Shown here: positions 1-5,960 of the stretch, one piece after another
Numbering within the stretch: the stretch's first letter is position 1
How the letters are laid out: every line of letters begins with the position of its first letter
Source of the DNA: Pseudomonadota bacterium
GTDB taxonomy: Bacteria; Pseudomonadota; Gammaproteobacteria; Steroidobacterales; Woeseiaceae
Length of the DNA: 6,633 bases
NCBI GenBank assembly: GCA_022360335.1
Contig: JAKSCZ010000269.1
Coordinates: 1 to 6,633, forward strand
Reading direction: 5' to 3'
The notes under the pieces: model-generated
Seen by the model: only the letters and a program-made list of their open reading frames with translations
The model's database searches: none
What the model was told of the DNA's origin: nothing
Position numbers and translations under genes: made by a program

Positions 1-702
1 AGACCGTATTGATCACTGGCGCCAATCGCGGCCTCGGGCTCGAGTTCGCGCGCCAGTACTACGCAGACGGCTGGGAAGTCATCGCGACCTGCCGTGATCC
101 TGACAGTGCGAGCCAGCTGCAGGCGCTGGGAGGCGATCGTCTAGCAGTTCTGCCTCTCGACGTTGCAGACTTTGACGTGATCGGGCGTTTCGCAACCGCG
201 CTCGGCGACGCGCCTGTCGACGTGCTGATCAACAACGCCGGGCTGTTTGGCCCGAAGCGCCGGGCCGACGGCGACCTGCGGCAAACTTTCGGTCACATCG
301 ATTACGACATCTGGTCGGAGGTTTTGCGCGTCAATGCACTGGCGCCCGTGCAACTGGCCGAGGCGCTTGTCGACAACGTGGCAGCGAGCGCGCAGAAGAA
401 GATCGTGACGATCTCCTCGCGTCTTGGCTCTATCGCCGAAACCGATACGGGTCTGTACGCGTATCGAACCAGCAAGGCGGCGGTCAACATGGCGATGGCA
501 ACGCTGGCCAACTGATGTTGCAGGCCGCGGCATCAGCGTGATCACGTTCAACCCGGGCTGGGTCAGGACGGACATGGGTGGAGCGGATGCCACACTCGCA
601 CCCGAAGACAGCGTCGCGGCCCTGCGGAAACTGATCGACGCGTTTCCCGAAGAACGCAGCGGCGGCTTCATCGACTACACGGGCGACGATATTCCCTGGT
701 AG
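1..702 (+). pseudogene. C-factor-like short-chain dehydrogenase/reductase (SDR), 5'-truncated by window edge and frameshifted
   Basis: This is an NAD(P)-dependent oxidoreductase of the classical SDR superfamily, most like the C-factor/CsgA-type branch; its substrate is unknown. The reading frame is already open at position 3 (T-V-L-I-T-G-A-N-R-G-L-G), so the start lies just left of the window, probably only a few codons away. Visible motifs are the TGxxxGxG dinucleotide-binding loop at 15-38, NNAG at 231-242, a candidate catalytic Ser in T-I-S-S at 408-419, and the Y-R-T-S-K catalytic pair (Tyr 462-464, Lys 474-476). The frame hits TGA at 513-515. The family's C-terminal part (G-I-S-V-I-T-F-N-P-G-W-V-R-T-D-M-G-G) continues in the next frame to TAG at 700-702. 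Dropping one base near 513 restores A-N-D-V-A-G-R-G and gives about 232 visible residues, a normal family length. It is either a recent pseudogene or a sequencing/assembly error; the gene identity is secure. Confidence 0.85.
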
Positions 703-734
703 TCGGCCCCTCGGAATATACCTATTCGACCTCA

Positions 735-756
735 GGGTGTGACGGCGCGCACACCC
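735..756. terminator. 7-bp GC-rich hairpin downstream of the SDR gene
   Basis: GGGTGTG (735-741) pairs perfectly with CACACCC (750-756) around an 8-base loop. It begins 33 bp after the SDR stop and ends 56 bp before the small reading frame at 813. No T-tract follows on the + strand, so it is not a canonical intrinsic terminator. It could be a weak terminator, an mRNA 3'-end stabiliser or a protein-binding palindrome. Apart from this hairpin I see nothing else convincing in 703-800. Confidence 0.35.
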
Positions 757-812
757 GCAACAGCGCGGCCGGTCTACGATCGGCGCATCGAATACCCCCC
801 GAGGAATACCCC

Positions 813-893
813 ATGAAAGCACTGAAAGTATCGTTCACGTTTGCAATGGTCGCGTTCAGTCTGTTCGCGTTTGGCGCCGTCGTACTCTGGTAG
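813..893 (+). CDS. Putative 26-residue single-span membrane peptide
   Basis: The reading frame encodes M-K-A-L-K-V-S-F-T-F-A-M-V-A-F-S-L-F-A-F and then G-A-V-V-L-W before TAG. Two lysines within the first five residues are followed by about 20 uninterrupted hydrophobic residues. This is the pattern of a one-pass inner-membrane peptide with a cytoplasmic positive N-terminus, or of an uncleaved signal-like segment. GAGGA at 801-805 sits 7 bases before the ATG, the best ribosome binding site seen in this window. I do not recognise a family. Its codons use more A/T at third positions than the neighbouring large genes. It lies alone between the broken SDR and the convergent regulator, and its stop codon falls inside the inverted repeat at 890-906. 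Against it: 26 codons can arise by chance, and it may instead be the remnant start of a longer lost gene. Confidence 0.45.
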   Translation: MKALKVSFTFAMVAFSLFAFGAVVLW

Positions 894-906
894 GGCTCGC
901 TCCTAC
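890..906. repeat. REP-like inverted repeat spanning two convergent stop codons
   Basis: GTAGG (890-894) and CCTAC (902-906) form a 5-bp inverted repeat around a 7-base loop. It contains both the TAG stop of the small + frame (891-893) and the stop of the - strand regulator (903-905 read in reverse). Read on the - strand the sequence is CTGTAGGAGCGAGCC followed by CTAC. This resembles the start of REP-type repeats known from pseudomonads and relatives (TGTAGGAGCGAGC). Only one copy is seen here, so a REP identity is a guess; it may simply be a weak bidirectional terminator. Confidence 0.3.
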
Positions 907-1358
907 AGCGGCAACGCCGTATCGGCCTTTATCTCCTTGAGCACGATATTCGAGCGCACCAGGGACACGCCGGGCAGGCGAAAAATGAAATTGTCGAGGA
1001 ATGCGTTGTACGCATCGATGTCTTCGGCGACGACGCGCAGGTGAAAGTCGGCTTCGCCGCTGGTCGCGAAGCACTCCAGCACTTCGGGGTGTCGCAGCAC
1101 CTCCTTGACGAAGCGTTCCACGTTCCGTTGCTCGTGACGCGCGAGCGAGACGTGCACGACCGACGAGAAGCCGAAGCCCGCCTTGCGCGTGTCCAGGATC
1201 GCGGCATAGCGATCGATGATCCCGGCCTCTTCGAGGCTCTTGACGCGGCGCCAGCACGCCGAACTCGACATCCCGGTGCGCTCGCCGAGTTCCTGCATCG
1301 TCAGGCGGCTGTCCTTCTGCAATTCGGAAAGAATTCTGCGGTCTTTAGCCTCTAACAT
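903..1358 (-). CDS. Lrp/AsnC-family transcriptional regulator
   Basis: This 151-residue protein has the family's usual length and layout. An N-terminal winged helix-turn-helix DNA-binding domain occupies residues 1-58 (M-L-E-A-K-D-R-R-I-L, with the HTH at about 19-42). A ligand-binding/oligomerisation RAM (AsnC_trans_reg) domain follows at about 64-142, including the conserved S-G-E-A-D-F-H-L-R-V stretch at 100-109 that lines the effector site in relatives. Family members form dimers to octamers, bind amino acids and often repress or activate the adjacent divergent gene and themselves. The ATG at 1356-1358 fits the family N-terminus; upstream there is only a weak, distant SD-like GGGA. It is transcribed away from the oxidoreductase gene across a palindrome-rich 109-bp region, which makes that operon its likely target. 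The effector is probably an aromatic or branched amino acid or its 2-oxoacid, by inference from the target. Confidence 0.93.
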   Translation of the reverse strand: MLEAKDRRILSELQKDSRLTMQELGERTGMSSSACWRRVKSLEEAGIIDRYAAILDTRKAGFGFSSVVHVSLARHEQRNVERFVKEVLRHPEVLECFATSGEADFHLRVVAEDIDAYNAFLDNFIFRLPGVSLVRSNIVLKEIKADTALPL

Positions 1359-1382
1359 CAGTTTTGTCCCGTTTTTTTCCAG

Positions 1383-1413
1383 ATTTTGGGACAGTATACC
1401 GAATATCTGTCAA
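1383..1413 (-). promoter_or_regulatory. Possible sigma-70 promoter for the Lrp/AsnC gene
   Basis: Read on the - strand, a perfect -35 hexamer TTGACA lies at 1413-1408. A -10-like CAAAAT (4 of 6 matches) follows at 1388-1383, with a longer than ideal 19-base spacer. Transcription would start a short distance upstream of the regulator ATG at 1358. The -35 box overlaps the CTGTC half-site and the -10 overlaps GGGACA, so the regulator could block its own promoter. The long spacer keeps confidence low. Confidence 0.3.
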
Positions 1414-1449
1414 TAACCGGGACGATAGGCACCCGTTCACGGGCCGCTT

Positions 1450-1466
1450 GCGGGATACTGTCCCGC
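1450..1466 (+). promoter_or_regulatory. Perfect palindrome abutting the oxidoreductase start codon
   Basis: GCGGGA (1450-1455) and TCCCGC (1461-1466) form a perfect 6-bp inverted repeat with a 5-base loop, ending one base before the ATG at 1468. It occupies the place of a Shine-Dalgarno sequence, and no other good ribosome binding site is visible. It could be an operator whose occupancy blocks transcription near the start, or an mRNA hairpin limiting initiation. If transcription starts very close to the ATG, the message would be nearly leaderless. Confidence 0.45.
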
Positions 1467-1467
1467 C

Positions 1468-4400
1468 ATGCTCGACGATTACGAACTCATCGACCGTTAC
1501 CGCCGCGAAACCGGGCGCGTGCTGCTGACCGGCACGCAGGCGCTCGTCCGTATCCCGCTCATGCAGCGCAGGATGGACCGGGCGGCGGGGCTCGACACCG
1601 CCGGGTTCGTCAGCGGCTATCGCGGCTCCCCGCTCGGCATGGTCGACCTCGAGCTCTGGCGGGCGGCACGCTTCCTCGAGGAAAACGGCATCGAATTCCT
1701 GCCGGCCGTCAACGAAGACCTCGCCGCGACGGCCGTGCTCGGCTCGCAACAGGTCGAGACCGATCCCGGCAGGACGGTCGACGGCGTCTTCGGCATCTGG
1801 TACGGCAAGGGCCCCGGCGTCGACCGCGCCGGTGACGCGCTCAAGCACGGCAACGCCTACGGCAGCTCGCCGACCGGCGGCGTCCTCGTCGTGGCCGGCG
1901 ACGACCACGGCTGCATCTCGTCGTCGATGCCGCACCAGTCGGACGTCGCGTTCCTGACCTTCATGATGCCGTGGCTGAACCCCGCGAATGTCGCCGAGTA
2001 CCTCGAGTACGGCCTGTACGGCATCGCCCTGTCGCGCTACTCGGGTATGTGGGTCGGCTTCAAGGCGGTCACCGAGACCGTCGAGTCGGCGATGTCGGTC
2101 GAGTTGCCGCCCTGCCCCCGGTTCGTCACGCCAACGGACTACACGCCGCCTGCGAGCGGCCTGCACTACCGCTGGCCCGACTTTCCCGGGCCGCAGATCG
2201 AGGAGCGCCTCGAACAGAAGAAGTACGCGACGCTGGCGTTCGCGGCGGCCAACCCGATCGATCGCAAGGTCTTCGACGTGCCCGATGCGAGGTTCGGCAT
2301 CGTCACGACGGGCAAGGGCCACCTCGACCTGATGGAGGCGCTGCGCCTGCTCGGCATCGAAGCAGCCGGGGCGCGCCGCCTCGGCATCGACGTCTACAAG
2401 GTCGGCATGGTGTGGCCGCTCGAACCGCAGGGCGCGCTCGAATTCGTCAAGAACAAGGCCGAGGTCCTCGTCGTCGAGGAAAAGCGCGGCATCATCGAGA
2501 GCCAGTTCAAGGAATACTTCTACGACTACCCGGGCCGCAAACCGGACGTCATGGTCGGCAAGTTCGACGAAAACGGCGAGCGGCTCGTGCCCTGGATCGG
2601 GGAACTGTCGCCGCTCGAACTCGTGCCGCTCGTCGCCCGGCGGCTCGACCACGTTTTCGGGGGAACGCGGTTTAGCGAGCGTGCCGACGAACTGGAACGC
2701 CGCGTGTCGGTCATCGAGATCGAAGGCGCGGACCGGATTCCCTACTTCTGCTCGGGCTGCCCCCACAATACCTCGACCAAGGTCCCCGAAGGCTCGCAAG
2801 CGCTCGCCGGCATCGGCTGCCATTTCATGGCCAGCTGGATGGACCGCGAAACCGACGGCCTGATCCAGATGGGCGGCGAAGGGGTCAACTGGATAGCCCG
2901 TTCGAAGTTCAACGGCGACCGGCACGTTTTTCAGAATCTCGGCGACGGCACGTTCTACCATTCCGGATCGATCGCCATCCGGCAGGCGATCGCGGCCGGC
3001 ACGAACATCACGTACAAGATCCTGTTCAACGACGCCGTCGCGATGACGGGCGGCCAGCCCGTCGACGGCCCGCTGAGCATCCAGGGCATCGCGCACGCCG
3101 TGCGCGCCGAAGGCGTCGGGCGCATCGCGCTCGTGTCCGACACGCCGGAGGCCTTCGATGCATCGGACTTTCCGCCCGGCGCGACGATATCGCATCGTCG
3201 CGAACTCGACGCCGTGCAGCGCGAACTCAGGGACATCCCGGGCGTCACGGTGTTGATCTACGCGCAGACCTGCGCCACCGAGAAGCGGCGGCGCCGCAAG
3301 CGCGGCACGCTCGAAGACCCCAACCGGTTCGTCGTCATCAACGAACTCGTCTGCGAGGGCTGCGGCGACTGTTCGGTCGAATCGAACTGCCTGTCCGTGG
3401 TGCCGAAAGAGACGCCCTTCGGCCGCAAGCGCCGGATCGACCAGGACAGCTGCAACAAGGACTATTCCTGCGTCAACGGTTTCTGCCCGAGCTTCGTGAC
3501 GGTCGAGGGAGAGTTGCAGCGCAACGCACGCTCGGCCGCCTGCGACGACGCCTTCGAGAAGCTGCGTACCGGGCTGCCCGAAGCCGACGTTCCCGCGATC
3601 AATCACTGCTACGACCTGCTCGTCACGGGCGTCGGCGGCACGGGCGTCATCACGGTCAGCGCGCTGATCACGATGGCGGCGCATCTCGAACGCAAGGGTG
3701 CGACGGAACTCGACTTCATGGGTTTTGCCCAGAAATTCGGGCCGGTGCTGAGCTACCTGCGCATCGCCGGGGAGCCGGCGAACATCAACCAGGTTCGCAT
3801 CGAAAAGGCGCGCGCCGACGCGCTCATCGGTTGCGACCTCGTCGTCAGCTCGTCGCCGAAAGCATCGATCACCTACCAGCACGATCACACGCGTGCGCTG
3901 CTCAACACGGCGGAAATGCCGACGGGCGACTTCGTCCGGCATCGCGACGCCAGCCTGCGCGCCGACCGGCGCATTTCGGCGATCGCCGCGGCGATCGGCG
4001 AACGGAATCTGCAGACGCTGGATGCAAACGGTCTCGCCGGCCGGCTCATGGGCGATACGATCTACGCCAACGTACTGATGGTCGGCGCCGCCTGGCAGCT
4101 CGGCCTCGTCCCCGTTTCGCGCGACGCGCTGTTGCGCGCGATCGAACTCAACGGCGTCAAGATCGACGAGAACAAGCGCGCATTCACGTGGGGCCGTATC
4201 GCCGCTCACGACGCCGCTGCCGTTCGCGAGCTGCTCGACGGAGCGCCCGATACCGTCGTCGAAACGCTGGACGCAAAGATCGAGCGCCGACGTGCGTTCC
4301 TGGTCGACTACCAGGACGAGGCACTCGCCGGGCGGTACCTGGCTCTCGTGGAACGGATTCGCGCTGCCGAAGCAACGGCCGGCGGCGGCACGGTGATTAC

Positions 4401-4911
4401 CGATGCCGCGGCGCGCGCCTATTTCCGGCTTCTCAGTTACAAGGACGAGTACGAGGTGGCGCGTCTGCACACGGACAAGGCGTTCCTCGACCGGCTGCGC
4501 GGCGACTACGGCGCGCGCGCCAGGCTCCGCTTCCATCTCGCGCCGCCCCTGCTCAACGGTAAACGCGATGCACGCGGCCGGCCCCTCAAGCGGGAATTCG
4601 GCGCCTGGATCCTGCCGTTGTTCCGCATCCTCGCGAAACTCCGGACCTTGCGCGGCACGGCGCTGGACGTCTTCGGCTACACCGCGGAGCGGCGCATGGA
4701 ACGGCGGCTGATCGCCGAATTCGAGCAGACGGTCGAAGCGCTGCTGGCGCGACTGGATACGGCCCGCCACGAGGACATCGCGGCGGTCATCGAGGAGTAC
4801 CTCGAGATTCGCGGTTTCGGGCCGGTCAAGGAACAGGCGGTCGCACACGTCCGCGAGCGCATCGGAGTTCTGCTGCAGGAACTGGAGAAACCGGGCGTCG
4901 AAGCTGCGTAG
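1468..4911 (+). CDS. Single-chain (alpha/gamma-fused) indolepyruvate ferredoxin oxidoreductase family protein
   Basis: This 1147-residue thiamine-diphosphate, iron-sulfur 2-oxoacid:ferredoxin oxidoreductase is of the fused proteobacterial type. Characterised relatives convert an arylpyruvate, CoA and oxidised ferredoxin into arylacetyl-CoA, CO2 and reduced ferredoxin. Domains in order: pyrimidine-binding domain at about 15-240 (G-Y-R-G-S-P-L-G at 50-57, N-E at 82-83, G-D-D-H-G at 144-148); a transketolase-C-like domain at about 270-390; a TPP-binding domain at about 425-600 with C428-x2-C431 and the GDG (492-494) to N521 metal/diphosphate motif; a ferredoxin-like cluster with C629, C632, C635 and C641, then C662, C668 and C673; a gamma domain with G-V-G-G-T-G-V at 721-727; and a mostly helical C-terminal extension from about 930. 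All key residues are present. The ATG at 1468 is the first start after an in-frame TAG at 1426. The gene is divergent from the Lrp-like regulator and 11 bp upstream of the MBL hydrolase gene. The exact 2-oxoacid (indole-, phenyl- or branched) cannot be read from sequence. Confidence 0.95.
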   Translation: MLDDYELIDRYRRETGRVLLTGTQALVRIPLMQRRMDRAAGLDTAGFVSGYRGSPLGMVDLELWRAARFLEENGIEFLPAVNEDLAATAVLGSQQVETDPGRTVDGVFGIWYGKGPGVDRAGDALKHGNAYGSSPTGGVLVVAGDDHGCISSSMPHQSDVAFLTFMMPWLNPANVAEYLEYGLYGIALSRYSGMWVGFKAVTETVESAMSVELPPCPRFVTPTDYTPPASGLHYRWPDFPGPQIEERLEQKKYATLAFAAANPIDRKVFDVPDARFGIVTTGKGHLDLMEALRLLGIEAAGARRLGIDVYKVGMVWPLEPQGALEFVKNKAEVLVVEEKRGIIESQFKEYFYDYPGRKPDVMVGKFDENGERLVPWIGELSPLELVPLVARRLDHVFGGTRFSERADELERRVSVIEIEGADRIPYFCSGCPHNTSTKVPEGSQALAGIGCHFMASWMDRETDGLIQMGGEGVNWIARSKFNGDRHVFQNLGDGTFYHSGSIAIRQAIAAGTNITYKILFNDAVAMTGGQPVDGPLSIQGIAHAVRAEGVGRIALVSDTPEAFDASDFPPGATISHRRELDAVQRELRDIPGVTVLIYAQTCATEKRRRRKRGTLEDPNRFVVINELVCEGCGDCSVESNCLSVVPKETPFGRKRRIDQDSCNKDYSCVNGFCPSFVTVEGELQRNARSAACDDAFEKLRTGLPEADVPAINHCYDLLVTGVGGTGVITVSALITMAAHLERKGATELDFMGFAQKFGPVLSYLRIAGEPANINQVRIEKARADALIGCDLVVSSSPKASITYQHDHTRALLNTAEMPTGDFVRHRDASLRADRRISAIAAAIGERNLQTLDANGLAGRLMGDTIYANVLMVGAAWQLGLVPVSRDALLRAIELNGVKIDENKRAFTWGRIAAHDAAAVRELLDGAPDTVVETLDAKIERRRAFLVDYQDEALAGRYLALVERIRAAEATAGGGTVITDAAARAYFRLLSYKDEYEVARLHTDKAFLDRLRGDYGARARLRFHLAPPLLNGKRDARGRPLKREFGAWILPLFRILAKLRTLRGTALDVFGYTAERRMERRLIAEFEQTVEALLARLDTARHEDIAAVIEEYLEIRGFGPVKEQAVAHVRERIGVLLQELEKPGVEAA

Positions 4912-4922
4912 AATGGCGGCCC

Positions 4923-5948
4923 ATGGACGCGATCCGGTACGAACTCGCCACGCGCCCCGGCAAGGGCGAGACGATGCGCATTGCCGACGGTGTGACCTGG
5001 CTGCGCATGCCGCTGCCGTTCTCGCTCGATCACATCAACCTGTGGCTGCTGCGCGACGACGGCGGCTGGGTGATCGTCGATACCGGCATCGACACCAAGA
5101 CGACGCGCAAACTCTGGCGCGAGGTTTTCGACAACGACATGCGAGGCGACCCGGCGACGCACGTCATCGCGACCCACCTGCACCCGGACCATGTCGGCTG
5201 CGCGGGCTGGCTCGCACGCGAGTTCGACGTCGATCTGTGGCTGACCCGTGAGGAATATCTGCTCTGCCGCCTGCTGATCGGCGACACCGGCAAGCCGGCC
5301 CCCGAGGAAGGCGTGGCGTTTTACCGGGCCGCCGGTTTCGATGACGAACAGATCGCGACGTACAGGGAAAATTTCGGCCTGTTCGGCCGATTCGTCGGTG
5401 CGCTGCCGAACGCACATCGGCGCATGAAGGACGGCGACGTGCAGAGCTTTGCAGGCCACGAATGGGAAGTCGTCATCGGCCGCGGCCACTCGCCCGAGCA
5501 CGCCTGCCTGCTCGACGCCGAACGCAACGTCCTGATCTCGGGCGATCAGATCCTGCCGACCATCTCACCCAACGTCAGCGTCTGGCCGACCGAACCGCTC
5601 GCGAATCCGCTGCAGGACTTTTTCGATTCCATCGATACGCTCGAGGCCCGGCTGCCCGAAGACGTGCTGGTCCTGCCGGCCCACGGCAAGCCGTTCCGCG
5701 GCGCACACGTCCGGCTCGAGCAATTGCGCAGGGAACATGCCGGCAAGCTCGAATCGCTGCTCGAGAACGGAAAGGAACCGCGGCGTGTCGTCGACGTTTT
5801 CCCCGATCTGTTCGGCGCCGCGATCAACGACGGCAACCGCATCATGGCGACCGGGGAAGCGCTCGCCCACCTGCACTACCTGTGCGACACGGGTGACATG
5901 ACCGCGCAGCGCGACGACGACGGCGTCACCTGGTTCCGGCGCGCCTAG
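4923..5948 (+). CDS. MBL-fold metallo-hydrolase with C-terminal winged-helix-like domain
   Basis: This 341-residue metallo-beta-lactamase-superfamily hydrolase has a complete dinuclear zinc site: H85-x-H87-x-D89-H90 (in T-H-L-H-P-D-H-V-G), H189 (G-R-G-H-S), D208 (S-G-D-Q-I) and H254 (L-P-A-H-G). The early L-R-M-P-L-P-F-S-L-D-H-I-N-L strand (27-40) and D-T-G (53-55) are typical of the glyoxalase II/LACTB2-like branch. From about 260 a helical/winged-helix-like segment follows, with A-L-A-H-L-H-Y-L at 313-320, as in LACTB2-type proteins. It has no signal peptide, so it is cytoplasmic. The start at 4923 lies 11 bp after the oxidoreductase stop with only a weak SD. ATG 4974 (after AAGGGCGAG) is an alternative, but the upstream Y-E-L-A-T-R-P-G-K-G-E stretch looks family-like. 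Co-transcription suggests a role on a product of the same pathway, perhaps thioester or ester hydrolysis; the substrate is unknown. Confidence 0.92.
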   Translation: MDAIRYELATRPGKGETMRIADGVTWLRMPLPFSLDHINLWLLRDDGGWVIVDTGIDTKTTRKLWREVFDNDMRGDPATHVIATHLHPDHVGCAGWLAREFDVDLWLTREEYLLCRLLIGDTGKPAPEEGVAFYRAAGFDDEQIATYRENFGLFGRFVGALPNAHRRMKDGDVQSFAGHEWEVVIGRGHSPEHACLLDAERNVLISGDQILPTISPNVSVWPTEPLANPLQDFFDSIDTLEARLPEDVLVLPAHGKPFRGAHVRLEQLRREHAGKLESLLENGKEPRRVVDVFPDLFGAAINDGNRIMATGEALAHLHYLCDTGDMTAQRDDDGVTWFRRA

Positions 5949-5960
5949 CGGTTCAGCTAG
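5945..5960. terminator. Short inverted repeat between convergent stop codons
   Basis: CTAGC (5945-5949) and GCTAG (5956-5960) form a 5-bp inverted repeat with a 6-base loop. It includes the TAG stop of the hydrolase (5946-5948) and, on the other strand, the TAG stop of the transporter (5959-5957). With only 8 bp between the convergent genes it might act as a bidirectional terminator. The stem is weak and lacks a T-tract, and part of the symmetry follows from two facing TAG codons. Confidence 0.25.

Larger units (their letters stand above)
1362..1466. promoter_or_regulatory. Divergent promoter/operator region with overlapping GGGACA/TGTCCC inverted repeats
   Basis: The region between the regulator and oxidoreductase genes carries several related palindromes. 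TGTCCC (1365-1370) faces GGGACA (1388-1393) across 17 bp. GACAG (1390-1394) faces CTGTC (1407-1411) across 12 AT-rich bases, recalling the CAG...CTG ends and AT-rich middle of Lrp sites, although the spacing is 3 bp longer than the E. coli consensus. GGGACAGTAT (1388-1397) recurs as its exact reverse complement ATACTGTCCC (1455-1464). A further GGGAC lies at 1419-1423. The half-site centres are about 23, 31 and 40 bp apart, near two, three and four helical turns. This is what an Lrp-type multimer wrapping DNA on one face would need. The pattern is seen directly; binding by the adjacent regulator is inferred. Confidence 0.6.

Noticed and set aside
141..822. Overlapping - strand open frames opposite the SDR gene and its downstream region.
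   Set aside because: They are compositional shadows in GC-rich DNA with no domain-like features, and they lie opposite a clearly recognised SDR.
841..1355. + strand open frames opposite the Lrp/AsnC gene.
   Set aside because: The - strand protein is a full-length, well-conserved regulator; the + strand frames lack recognisable motifs.
1371..1378. T-tract in the intergenic region as a possible terminator.
   Set aside because: It is not preceded by a stable GC stem on either strand and lies between divergent genes, upstream of both starts, where a terminator is not expected.
1386..1835. + strand frame overlapping the start of the oxidoreductase, rich in Arg/Pro/Ala.
   Set aside because: It is an out-of-frame shadow of the oxidoreductase N-terminus with no independent signals.
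1345..4848. A very long open frame (about 1167 codons) on the - strand, antisense to the oxidoreductase gene.
   Set aside because: It is in codon-to-codon register with the sense gene, where antisense stops need sense codons TTA, CTA or TCA. These are almost absent in GC-biased genes. The product is a low-complexity Arg/Asp/Val/Ala-rich sequence with no recognisable domain, while the sense frame has every family motif.
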